From contig NZ_JAKQYM010000009.1 of the NCBI RefSeq assembly GCF_022662535.1, forward strand, positions 99,973 through 163,972: a stretch of 64,000 nt of DNA. Reading direction: 5' to 3'. This document shows positions 52,752-61,514 of this stretch, piece after piece; the first letter of the stretch is position 1; every line of letters begins with the position of its first letter. The DNA comes from Polaribacter marinus. GTDB taxonomy: Bacteria; Bacteroidota; Bacteroidia; Flavobacteriales; Flavobacteriaceae. Below the pieces are notes generated by a model. It saw only the letters and a program-made list of their open reading frames with translations. It was not told the DNA's origin and did no database searches. A program made the translations under genes and the position numbers.

Positions 52752-55577
52752 CTACATTACCTCAATGATTTCTGATGCATCTCCAATTTTAACTGTATAT
52801 TTTCCTTTTGGAAGGTAAAAAACTCCGTTTTGCGCTGCTTTAATTTTAGCTTTCTTGTTAGCTCTCTGAAATGCCTTTTTTCCTTTTTCAGAAAAAGAAA
52901 CATCAAACATTAATTCATTGTACCCTTTATCTGCGTTTACAGATATTGAGCTTACTTTTACTTTTCCTGCAAAAATATCTACTGTCATTTTTTTACTTTC
53001 ATTTGTATAAAAAGGAATTTTGATTTTTGGTGTATTTGCTGCCCTCCATTGACTCCAAGAACTTCCCCATCTTTTACTTTTTTTAATTTTACTAATTGTA
53101 AAAATATGTGTAGGTTTTTCTAAAATTTCTTCTGTCATTTCTTGAAGTGCACTAACATTTGTTTTGTACAAGCTACGTCCGTGAGTTGCTACAATTAAAT
53201 CTTTAGCTGTTGGCTGAATAACCAAATCGTGCACAGCTACATTTGGTAAATTTTTACTAAAATTTTGCCAAGAAGCTCCTTTGTCAAAAGAAATATACAG
53301 CCCATTATCGGTCCCTAAATACAAGATGTTTTCGTTTTCAGAATCTTCCTTTATAACGTTTACCGCTGCTGTAGGAATGTTATTGCGAATGTTTTTCCAT
53401 GTTTGACCATAATCATCAGAAACATAAACATACGGTGTAAAATCATCAAATCTATAACCGTTTAAAGTAGCATAAACACGCTCTTTCTTAAATTTTGAAG
53501 CAATCACTCTAGAAACCCATAAATTTTGCGGTAAATTATTAGAAATTCGCGTCCAACTTCCGCCTCCATTTTTAGATATATTGATATAACCATCATCTGA
53601 CCCAGTGTATATCAATCCAAATTGAAATGGACTTTCAGAAATTGACGTTAAGGTTCCGTAAGCAACATTTCCTTTTTTACCTCCTTGTGTTAAATCTCCA
53701 GAAATTTCTTCCCAATCATCTCCTTTATTTAAAGAACGATGCAATTTATTACTTCCTAAATATAAAATATCTTGATTGTGTTTTGATAAATGAATCGGCG
53801 TTTGCCAGTTAAATCTGTATGGCTTTTCTTTTTTCTTAGGTTCTGGCTGAATGTATTCGTTTTTACCTGTTTCTCTATTAATTCTATAATAATTTCCAAA
53901 TTGATAACCTGTATACACAATATTTGGATTTCTATCATCAACCTGAACTTGCATTCCATCTCCTCCCATTAAAGATTTATATGGATTTTGACCTGTTTGC
54001 TGCCAACTTTTATTTATTCTAGCATTATTAGGTCCTACCCAAACACCGTTATCTTGTAAACCTCCGTAAACATTATAATTTTTTTGATTATCTGCATAAA
54101 CCGAATAAAATTGACCAACTGCAACATTGTTTAACTTAACCCAACTTTCTCCGTCATCATAAGAAACATTTAAACCACCATCATTTCCTTCAAGTAAATG
54201 ACCACTTTTTTTAGGGTTTACCCATAAAGCTTGATGATCTGCATGTACATTTTCTTTACTTATAGAAGTAAATGTTTTTCCTCCATCTTTAGATTTTATA
54301 ATAGCAACTCCTAAAACATAAATACTGTTTTCATCTTGTAAGTCAACTCTAATTTCACCAAAATAATATCCATAAGAACTATAAATACCATCTAAATAAT
54401 TGGTATGAGTTTTTTGCCATTTTTTTCCACCATCTGTAGTTTTAAAAATTTCTGCACCAATCACAGGCTCTTCAAAAGCAACAGCCATTTCATTTTCTAG
54501 AAAAGTCATTAATTCTTTGGGTTTCATCCCTCCAGGTCTTAAAAGTTGTTTTACATTCTCTGCTCTAAATTTTTCTTGAAAACCATGAGCTTTTAAATAA
54601 CTGTCTAAGGTTTTGTTTCTAAGCGCTAAAACATCCGCAGAAGTAAAATTTTTAAATTGTTCTTTAGAAAAATTGTGAGCGGTTTTTTTATCTTTTGGAG
54701 CTCTTCTATATTGGCTATCGTGTAATGCATAGACTGTGTTTTCATTAAAAACAGCTAAACCAATTCTTCCAACACCTTCTCCTGTAGGAAAACCACTCTT
54801 ATCTGCTATTTTTGTCCAAGTTTTTCCTGCATCTGTACTTTTGTATATTCCTGATTTATTCCCATTTCCTACAAAATTCCATGCTTTACGTTCTCGTTCC
54901 CAAGCTGCAGCATACATTATATTAAAATTCTCTGGAGCAAAAGCAATATCAATAATACCTGTATTCTCATCAATAAATAAGGTTTTTGTCCATGTTTTCC
55001 CTCCGTCAGTAGTTTTAAAAACTCCACGTTCTATATTTGGAGAGTATAAATGCCCAATAGAACCTACAACAACCTCATCAGGGTTTTTTGGATTGATCAA
55101 AATTCGCCCTATATGATGTGAATCTTTTAGACCTACATTCATCCATGTTTCACCTTTGTTTGTAGATTTTAAAATACCAATCCCAGCATAAGAAGAACGA
55201 GAAGAATTATTTTCTCCTGTTCCTACCCAAATGGTTCCTGAATTCCAATCAACCGCAATATCTCCTACATTTTGAGTTGGAGCATTGTCTAAAACAGGAG
55301 TTAAAGTTGTTCCATTATTATTTGTATACCAAACTCCACCAGACGCATAGCCTACATAAAATTCTGTTGAATTGTTTGGATTTACATCAACATCTACAAC
55401 ACGACCGCTCATAACTGTTGGGCCAATACTCGCAAAAGAGATGTTTTTTACTAAAGAAGTTTTTTCTAATTGCTCTTTTTTATTTAAAGATTGCTGAACT
55501 ACCTGAGATTTAGTAGGTGTTTGAGCAATTATTGATGTACAAAAACACCATAATAAAAGTTGGGAAAATTTTTTCAT
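52752..55577 (-). CDS. Secreted VPS10/BNR-repeat protein
   Basis: This 941-residue protein has a signal peptide (to SIIAQ) and a large beta-propeller built of Asp-box/BNR repeats, such as STNKGETWMNVG, TTDGGKTWTKT, STDAGKTWTKI, SKDGGKTFTS, SDDYGQTWKN and SFDKGASWQNF. This architecture is annotated as VPS10 or sortilin-like in flavobacteria and was called 'glycosyl hydrolase' in older records. No type IX sorting domain is visible; the C-terminus (about 830-941) is a small beta domain. The substrate is unknown. It lies 44 bp upstream of the FRHAYW gene's start. Confidence 0.88.
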   Translation of the reverse strand: MKKFSQLLLWCFCTSIIAQTPTKSQVVQQSLNKKEQLEKTSLVKNISFASIGPTVMSGRVVDVDVNPNNSTEFYVGYASGGVWYTNNNGTTLTPVLDNAPTQNVGDIAVDWNSGTIWVGTGENNSSRSSYAGIGILKSTNKGETWMNVGLKDSHHIGRILINPKNPDEVVVGSIGHLYSPNIERGVFKTTDGGKTWTKTLFIDENTGIIDIAFAPENFNIMYAAAWERERKAWNFVGNGNKSGIYKSTDAGKTWTKIADKSGFPTGEGVGRIGLAVFNENTVYALHDSQYRRAPKDKKTAHNFSKEQFKNFTSADVLALRNKTLDSYLKAHGFQEKFRAENVKQLLRPGGMKPKELMTFLENEMAVAFEEPVIGAEIFKTTDGGKKWQKTHTNYLDGIYSSYGYYFGEIRVDLQDENSIYVLGVAIIKSKDGGKTFTSISKENVHADHQALWVNPKKSGHLLEGNDGGLNVSYDDGESWVKLNNVAVGQFYSVYADNQKNYNVYGGLQDNGVWVGPNNARINKSWQQTGQNPYKSLMGGDGMQVQVDDRNPNIVYTGYQFGNYYRINRETGKNEYIQPEPKKKEKPYRFNWQTPIHLSKHNQDILYLGSNKLHRSLNKGDDWEEISGDLTQGGKKGNVAYGTLTSISESPFQFGLIYTGSDDGYINISKNGGGSWTRISNNLPQNLWVSRVIASKFKKERVYATLNGYRFDDFTPYVYVSDDYGQTWKNIRNNIPTAAVNVIKEDSENENILYLGTDNGLYISFDKGASWQNFSKNLPNVAVHDLVIQPTAKDLIVATHGRSLYKTNVSALQEMTEEILEKPTHIFTISKIKKSKRWGSSWSQWRAANTPKIKIPFYTNESKKMTVDIFAGKVKVSSISVNADKGYNELMFDVSFSEKGKKAFQRANKKAKIKAAQNGVFYLPKGKYTVKIGDASEIIEVM

Positions 55578-55689
55578 AAGAAAGTTCGATTTGTTTAAAG
55601 CGATGAAATTACCACTTGTAAATTCAAAAACAAAAAAATTAACATAATATCCATTTTGGACTTCTTATAGCTTCAATTTAAAACAACGT

Positions 55690-55697
55690 ATCTTTGT
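55690..55697 (+). promoter_or_regulatory. -7 element of helicase promoter
   Basis: TATCTTTG matches TAnnTTTG exactly and lies 43 bp before the helicase start codon. No well-spaced -33 element is seen. Confidence 0.5.
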
Positions 55698-55740
55698 AGA
55701 TTGAAATTACCAATTAAGGTTCATTTCGCAAATAGAATTT

Positions 55741-57057
55741 ATGTCGTTTAAATCATTAGGATTAAAAGAAGCTTTGATAAAAGCTGTTGAAGAAAAAGGG
55801 TACACAAAACCATCACCAATACAAGAAAAAGCAATTCCGCATATTTTAGAAGGAAAAGATATTTTAGCTTCTGCACAAACCGGAACAGGAAAAACTGCAG
55901 GGTTTACTTTACCTGTTTTACAGTATCTATCTGACACAAAACACCCAAAATACAGACCTTTACGTGCATTAGTATTAACCCCAACAAGAGAATTAGCTGC
56001 GCAAGTTTATGATAATGTTAGAGAATATAGTAAATATGTAAATATAAAATCTGCTGTAGTTTTTGGAGGTGTAAATGCAAAACCACAAATTGCCACACTA
56101 AAAAGTGGAGTAGATATTTTAGTTGCAACACCAGGAAGGTTGTTAGATTTACATGATCAAAAAGCAGTTTCTTTTAAAAGAATTGATGTGCTTATTTTAG
56201 ATGAAGCCGATAGAATGTTAGACATGGGATTTGTTAGAGACATTAACAAACTCATTAGCTTTATGCCAGAAAAGCGTCAGAACCTAATGTTTTCTGCAAC
56301 TTTTTCTAAAGATATAAAAAAATTAGCCGAAGGGATTTTAAGAAACCCTGTTTCTGTAGAAACAGCTCCACAAAACTCAACAGCTAAAAAGGTAACTCAC
56401 AAAGTTTTTAAAGTTGATAAAAATAAAAAAACGGAGTTTACAATTAAATTGATCAAAGACAATAATTGGAACCAAGTTTTAATTTTTACAAGAACAAAAC
56501 ATGGCGCCAATAAATTAACAGAAAAACTGATAAAAGCTGGAATTTCTGCAGCAGCAATTCACGGAAATAAAAGTCAAGGAGCAAGAACAAAAGCATTAAA
56601 GAATTTTAAAGACAATTCTATTAAAATTTTAGTTGCTACAGATATTGCTGCGCGTGGTTTAGACATTCCGTTATTACCACATGTTATTAATTTTGAATTA
56701 CCAAACGTACCCGAAGATTATGTACATAGAATAGGTAGAACAGGTAGAGCAGGAGCAGCAGGAGAAGCTATTTCTTTAGTTTGTAGTGAAGAAACAGAAT
56801 ATCAAAATGAAATAGAAAAACTACTAAACGAAAAACTAAAATCTAACATCGTAGAAGGTTTTGAACCTACAGATACAGCCCCTCCAAAAAGAGCTGCATC
56901 TCAAAGTAAAGGTTCATTTGGAAAAAAGAAAAGACCTGGAAACTCAAATTCTTCGGAGGGAAACAAAGCCAAAAGAAAGCCTCATTTTAAAGGAAATAAA
57001 CCCACAAGTACTTCTGGAAGAGGAAGAACCGGTGCTCCAAAAAAGAAACGTTTCTAA
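55741..57057 (+). CDS. DEAD-box RNA helicase, RhlE-like
   Basis: This 438-residue ATP-dependent RNA helicase unwinds RNA duplexes, often in ribosome assembly or cold adaptation. It has the Q motif ([14 protein letters not shown]), Walker A AQTGTGKT at 45-52, PTRELA, DEAD at 154-157, [15 protein letters not shown] and [10 protein letters not shown]. The last 70 residues are basic and low complexity (FGKKKRPGN, then [13 protein letters not shown]) and probably bind RNA. A putative promoter for the next gene overlaps the region just after the stop. Confidence 0.95.
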   Translation: MSFKSLGLKEALIKAVEEKGYTKPSPIQEKAIPHILEGKDILASAQTGTGKTAGFTLPVLQYLSDTKHPKYRPLRALVLTPTRELAAQVYDNVREYSKYVNIKSAVVFGGVNAKPQIATLKSGVDILVATPGRLLDLHDQKAVSFKRIDVLILDEADRMLDMGFVRDINKLISFMPEKRQNLMFSATFSKDIKKLAEGILRNPVSVETAPQNSTAKKVTHKVFKVDKNKKTEFTIKLIKDNNWNQVLIFTRTKHGANKLTEKLIKAGISAAAIHGNKSQGARTKALKNFKDNSIKILVATDIAARGLDIPLLPHVINFELPNVPEDYVHRIGRTGRAGAAGEAISLVCSEETEYQNEIEKLLNEKLKSNIVEGFEPTDTAPPKRAASQSKGSFGKKKRPGNSNSSEGNKAKRKPHFKGNKPTSTSGRGRTGAPKKKRF

Positions 57058-57065
57058 CATCATTT

Positions 57066-57093
57066 TTTGTTGGTGATATTATTCCTACATTTG
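57066..57093 (+). promoter_or_regulatory. Promoter of aminopeptidase P gene
   Basis: TTTG at 57066-57069 and TACATTTG at 57086-57093 match both elements, though the 16-bp spacer is short. The start codon is at 57115. Confidence 0.45.
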
Positions 57094-57114
57094 TGTTATT
57101 AAACATAAATTCAG

Positions 57115-58407
57115 ATGAAATATCACCAAATAAATTCAGCCCTTTTTATCAAAAATCGTAAAAACTTTGCTGCAGCAATGAAGCCAAATAGTTTAGCGAT
57201 TTTTAATTCTAATGACATTTATCCAATAAGTGCAGATAGTACAATGCCTTTTGAACAACACCGAGATATATTTTATTTAAGCGGTGTAGACCAAGAAGAA
57301 AGTGTGCTAATGTTATTTCCAGATTGCCCAAATGAAAATTTAAGAGAAATCTTGTTTGTTAGAGAAACAAACGATCATATTGCTGTTTGGGAAGGAGAAA
57401 AACTTACAAAAGAAGCTGCTTTTAAAACAAGTGGAATTAAAACCGTTTATTGGTTACAAGATTTAGAAAAAATCTTATTTGAAATGTCTACTTATGCGGA
57501 TACTTTTTACATCAACACAAATGAACATTATAGAGCACGTGTAGAAACAGAAACTCGTGAAGATCGTTTTACCAAATGGTTGTTAGCAAAATATCCTGCA
57601 CATGCTGTTGCAAAAAGCAATCCTATCTTACAAAGGTTGCGTTCTGTAAAAGATCAAATAGAATTGGATTTAATGCAGCATGCTTGTAATATTACAGAAA
57701 AAGGTTTCCGTAGAATTTTAAACTTTATAAAACCTGGTGTTTGGGAGTATGAAATTGAGGCAGAATTGTTACATGAGTTTATAAGAAACAGGTCTAAGGG
57801 ATTTGCATACACACCAATTATTGCTAGTGGAAATAATGCCAATGTTTTACACTATATAGAAAACAATCAACAATGTAAAAGTGGCGATTTAATTTTATTT
57901 GATATTGCTGCAGAATATGCAAATTATAAAAGTGATTTGTCTAGAACTGTACCTGTATCTGGTAAGTTTTCCGATAGACAAAAAGCTGTATATAATGCTG
58001 TAAATCATGTTAAAAAAGAAGCTACAAAGCTATTAGTTCCGGGAACTTTATGGAAAGAATATCATGTAGAAGTTGGTAATATTATGACTTCTGAATTATT
58101 AAAACTTGGATTGTTAGACAAAGCTGATGTACAAAATGAAGATAAAAATTGGCCAGCATATAAAAAATATTTTATGCATGGAACTTCACATCACATTGGT
58201 TTAGACACACATGATTATGGTTTGTTACATGAAAAAATGCAAGCAAATATGGTTTTTACTGTAGAACCAGGAATTTATATTCCGGAAGAAGGTTTTGGAA
58301 TTCGTTTAGAAGATGATGTTGTTGTACAAGAAAAAGGAGAACCTTTTAATTTAATGAGAAATATTCCTATTGAAGCAGATGAAATTGAAGATTTGATGCG
58401 AGGTTAA
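57115..58407 (+). CDS. pepP: Xaa-Pro aminopeptidase (aminopeptidase P)
   Basis: This 430-residue M24 metallopeptidase removes N-terminal residues before proline. It has the aminopeptidase P N-terminal domain (about 1-150) and a pita-bread catalytic domain. Metal ligands are visible as two Asp in FDIAAEYANYKSDLSR, His in MHGTSHHIGLDTHD and Glu in VEPGIYIPEEGFGIRLEDD. The length is normal. It is followed by a strong terminator. Confidence 0.94.
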   Translation: MKYHQINSALFIKNRKNFAAAMKPNSLAIFNSNDIYPISADSTMPFEQHRDIFYLSGVDQEESVLMLFPDCPNENLREILFVRETNDHIAVWEGEKLTKEAAFKTSGIKTVYWLQDLEKILFEMSTYADTFYINTNEHYRARVETETREDRFTKWLLAKYPAHAVAKSNPILQRLRSVKDQIELDLMQHACNITEKGFRRILNFIKPGVWEYEIEAELLHEFIRNRSKGFAYTPIIASGNNANVLHYIENNQQCKSGDLILFDIAAEYANYKSDLSRTVPVSGKFSDRQKAVYNAVNHVKKEATKLLVPGTLWKEYHVEVGNIMTSELLKLGLLDKADVQNEDKNWPAYKKYFMHGTSHHIGLDTHDYGLLHEKMQANMVFTVEPGIYIPEEGFGIRLEDDVVVQEKGEPFNLMRNIPIEADEIEDLMRG

Positions 58408-58422
58408 ATCTTTGAAATAAAT

Positions 58423-58453
58423 AAAAAAAGCGAGTTTTAAGACTCGCTTTTTT
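58423..58453 (+). terminator. Rho-independent terminator
   Basis: AAAAAAGCGAGT and ACTCGCTTTTTT pair around a short loop directly after pepP, with T run. It separates pepP from the SBF-like transporter. Confidence 0.85.
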
Positions 58454-58520
58454 CTTCATAATTTTTGAATTGATTTTTAAACTATCTTTTTTCTTACTAA
58501 TAAACGTATCGAAAATAAAC

Positions 58521-59495
58521 ATGAAATTAAAAATTGATAAGCTTGTCCTTTCTATAATTGGGACTATAATAGTAGCCTATTTTTTTCCGAAATGGGGAGT
58601 ACAAGAGAGTAAAATTCCTATCGACACGATTAGTGCGATAGGAATTTCGCTTATCTTCTTTTTTTACGGGTTAAAATTAAATCCGACACAATTAAAAGCA
58701 GGACTTAAAAATTGGAAATTACACCTTTTAGTACAAAGTGCTACGTTTTTAATGTTTCCGTTATTGGTATTGTTAGCCCATCCATTTATTCAAAATGAGG
58801 AGCAAGAAACCATTTGGCTAGCGTTCTTTTTCTTGGCAGCTTTACCATCTACAGTATCGTCGTCTGTGGTTATGGTTTCTATGGCAAAAGGTAATATTCC
58901 TGCAGCTATATTTAATGCCAGTATTTCGGGAATTATTGGAATTGCAATTACACCACTTTGGATGGGGTTGTTTGTTGATAATGCGCAAACCGATTTTGAT
59001 TTTACAAGTATATACATCAAGTTGATTGTTCAAATTATTTTACCTGTAGTTTTAGGACTTTTATTACAACGTTTTTTAGGAAAGTTTGCCTACAAACACA
59101 GTAGTAAATTAACACTATTTGATAAATCGATTATTTTATTAATCATCTATAAAAGTTTTGCAGAATCTTTTAGTGGAGATATTTTTAGTACCGTTTCTTT
59201 TTTAGATTTATTATTAATTTTTGGAGGTGTTGTTATTTTGTTTATTGTTGCTTTTTCTGTAACCGGTATTATAGCGAATAAAGCATCATTGAATATAGAA
59301 GATAAGATTACGGCTCAGTTTTGTGGGACTAAAAAATCCTTAGTTCATGGGACGGTTTTTTCTAAAATACTGTTTGGTAATATGGCTTCTATTGGTATTA
59401 TTCTTTTGCCTTTAATGTTATTTCATGCTACACAAATTTTAATTATTAGTATTGTTGCATCAAAACTCGCAAAGCGAAAAAGTGCTGAATTGTAG
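58521..59495 (+). CDS. Bile acid:sodium symporter family transporter
   Basis: The 324-residue product is read from 58521, where MKLKIDKLVLSIIGTIIVAYFF begins (shown in part); an upstream in-frame ATG would add 17 residues. It has about nine to ten transmembrane helices and the family-like segments FFYGLKLNPTQLKAGLKNWK and FFLAALPSTVSSSVVMVSMAKGN in part. The LPSTVSSSVVM motif, with AQFCGTKKSLVHGT later, fits the SBF-like (YfeH/Rch1) branch. The substrate is unknown. It converges with the di-heme enzyme gene. Confidence 0.88.
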   Translation: MKLKIDKLVLSIIGTIIVAYFFPKWGVQESKIPIDTISAIGISLIFFFYGLKLNPTQLKAGLKNWKLHLLVQSATFLMFPLLVLLAHPFIQNEEQETIWLAFFFLAALPSTVSSSVVMVSMAKGNIPAAIFNASISGIIGIAITPLWMGLFVDNAQTDFDFTSIYIKLIVQIILPVVLGLLLQRFLGKFAYKHSSKLTLFDKSIILLIIYKSFAESFSGDIFSTVSFLDLLLIFGGVVILFIVAFSVTGIIANKASLNIEDKITAQFCGTKKSLVHGTVFSKILFGNMASIGIILLPLMLFHATQILIISIVASKLAKRKSAEL

Positions 59496-59521
59496 AAATA
59501 ATTCAATAAAAATTACTTTTT

Positions 59522-60547
59522 TCACTCTTCAGAACTTACAAAATCGACATCACTTAATGTCTTTAGAAATGAAATAAGGCTCTCTTTCTCATCTTCTGTA
59601 AGTGGAATTCTATTGTTGTTATCTTTCAAAATTGGATCCAAATTATCGGCATCTAAAACACCCCTATCTAAATAATCTAACACTTCTTTTAAAGTAGCAA
59701 ATTGCCCAAAACTTCCGTAAGGAGCAGTGTATTCTATATTTCTTAAAGTAGGGACTCTAAAACGATACAAATCTTCATTTTTTCCTGTTACTCTTGCACG
59801 TCCAGCTTCATCTGTATTTGGGTTTACAGGAAAACCTATATTTCTAAAACTTTGATCTGTAAATAATTCTGTGCCATGACAACTTGCACATTTTTGCTGA
59901 AAAATTATAGATCCTTTTTCTTCTTTTTCTGTAAAAGTTCCTCCTTCATTTCGTTTTACTTTATCGTATTTACTATTGGCTGAAATTAAAGTATATTCAT
60001 ATTGAGCAATACTATTGTAAATTTTTTCTGGCGTAATACCCTCATCTCCAAAAGCTTTATAAAACAAATTGATATAGTCTTCTTCGGTTGCTATTTTACC
60101 TATTGCTTCTAATATAGAAGAATCCATTTCTTCATGTGTAATAATAGGAACTAAAGGCTGAGTTTCTAATTGACGTTTGCTCCCATCCCAATTATAAAAT
60201 TGCATAAAAGCCAGATTCTGAATAGGAGGTGTGTTTCTAAGCCCCACTCTTCCTTCAATTCCAATCCCTATTGCATTATGATCGGCAAAGGCATTTTCTT
60301 GCATATGACAACTAGAACAAGAAATCGTATTATCTGTACTCAATCTCTTTTCTTTAAATAATTTCTCTCCTAATTCAACCCCATATTTTGTAGGTACATT
60401 GTCATAAAAAAAAGTATTTAAATCTGGAAAATCAGCAGGAATATTTAATGTTACTTCTGGATTATCATAAGAAATAGGGTCATAATCTTCGTTCGCACAA
60501 GAAGCAAGCAGCAGCAAGATAAAGATGTTTCTTATAAAGTTTTTCAT
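59522..60547 (-). CDS. Di-heme MauG/MbnH-like cytochrome c peroxidase family protein
   Basis: This 341-residue lipoprotein (lipobox LLASC, Cys17) has two c-type heme motifs: CSSCH at 77-81 with a nearby HxxxxxxxxH (His90), and CASCH at 220-224. A Trp120 lies between the two hemes in FMQFYNWDGSKR. This is the MauG/CCP architecture. Because the upstream gene is MbnP-like, it is best read as an MbnH-type partner, an enzyme family reported to modify a Trp in MbnP; that link is by gene order. It is the last gene of the copper operon. Confidence 0.9.
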   Translation of the reverse strand: MKNFIRNIFILLLLASCANEDYDPISYDNPEVTLNIPADFPDLNTFFYDNVPTKYGVELGEKLFKEKRLSTDNTISCSSCHMQENAFADHNAIGIGIEGRVGLRNTPPIQNLAFMQFYNWDGSKRQLETQPLVPIITHEEMDSSILEAIGKIATEEDYINLFYKAFGDEGITPEKIYNSIAQYEYTLISANSKYDKVKRNEGGTFTEKEEKGSIIFQQKCASCHGTELFTDQSFRNIGFPVNPNTDEAGRARVTGKNEDLYRFRVPTLRNIEYTAPYGSFGQFATLKEVLDYLDRGVLDADNLDPILKDNNNRIPLTEDEKESLISFLKTLSDVDFVSSEE

Positions 60548-60574
60548 TACAAATAAATTAGTTGAGTAAAATAT

Positions 60575-60612
60575 TAAAAAAGCTGGCTAGAGTATAAAAC
60601 CTAAGCCAGCTC
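60575..60612 (-). terminator. Attenuator-type terminator between MbnP- and MbnH-like genes
   Basis: On the minus strand GAGCTGGCTTAG and CTAGCCAGC form a stem with one bulge, followed by TTTTTT. It lies in the 77-bp gap before the di-heme gene, so it probably lowers transcription of that gene relative to the upstream two. Confidence 0.75.
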
Positions 60613-60624
60613 TATCATTTTAAT

Positions 60625-61497
60625 TTAGTTTTCTACACGTTCTATAGAAAACATTCCTTTAGTATTTGTAGAACTATTACCACCGATATTATTAACAAAT
60701 TTTGTCATTTGAACAGCTGTATGAATATTAGGTGTTGCATTGTTAGACATACCAGTTCCTGAACTTAGTGTAATTATTTCGTTATCTCCACTTAATAATT
60801 TATCAAAATCTGCTTTAATAACAATTTTAGGTGCATTACTACCAACCTTAGCATTTGTAGTCAAATCTAAGGTAATATCTCTATAAGCATCAACACCTAT
60901 AACTAAATCATCTCCACCATTAGGGTCTTCATCAAGTGTGCTACCTGTATGGATCGATAATTTTTTATTATCTGTATCATAAAAACCTTCAATTTTTGTA
61001 AAACGATATCCTGTTCCCCATTCCCACATCATTTCTGTATCATTTTCTTCTGCTTGTGCATAAAAATTTGGAAAACTTACTTGGTCTAACGTGTTTAATG
61101 CTGTTTTTACTCCTAAACCAAATTTTATTTGGGTATACTCAGTAGTTGGAATATTACTTAAAACATATTGTAATGTTGCAGGATTGGATTGATCTACAAT
61201 AGTTGCTCCATTGTCTAAATTATTTACGTTATAAGGAAACTCTACACCTTCTGAGTTTATAAGACGAATATTACTGATTATGTATTTCAACTCAGAAAAA
61301 TGGTGTGTTTGTCCTGCGACAGAAGTATTTACCGTAGCTTCTGAAGAAGTAGCATCTCCTAAAACAATTGTGTTATTTCCAAACGTATTGTTAAACTCTA
61401 ATGTTACTTCATTTGCAACGGGTATACTATCTTCACTACAAGATATAATTCCTAAAGAGATGAATGATAGTAAAAGGTATTTTTTTAAGTTTTTCAT
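60625..61497 (-). CDS. MbnP-like copper-associated lipoprotein
   Basis: This 290-residue lipoprotein (lipobox GIISC, Cys20) resembles the MbnP family. It has HHFSELKYIISNIRLIN (65-81) and the characteristic MMWEWGTGYRFTKIEGFY (156-173) with Trp158 and Trp160. In methanotrophs, MbnP is a copper-binding partner of the di-heme MbnH, and a Trp is oxidised to kynurenine; one of these two Trp is the candidate here. It lies between a TonB copper-type receptor (17 bp upstream) and the MbnH-like gene. Family assignment is by motif memory, so moderately sure. Confidence 0.82.
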   Translation of the reverse strand: MKNLKKYLLLSFISLGIISCSEDSIPVANEVTLEFNNTFGNNTIVLGDATSSEATVNTSVAGQTHHFSELKYIISNIRLINSEGVEFPYNVNNLDNGATIVDQSNPATLQYVLSNIPTTEYTQIKFGLGVKTALNTLDQVSFPNFYAQAEENDTEMMWEWGTGYRFTKIEGFYDTDNKKLSIHTGSTLDEDPNGGDDLVIGVDAYRDITLDLTTNAKVGSNAPKIVIKADFDKLLSGDNEIITLSSGTGMSNNATPNIHTAVQMTKFVNNIGGNSSTNTKGMFSIERVEN

Positions 61498-61514
61498 TTT
61501 GTATTATTTTAATT

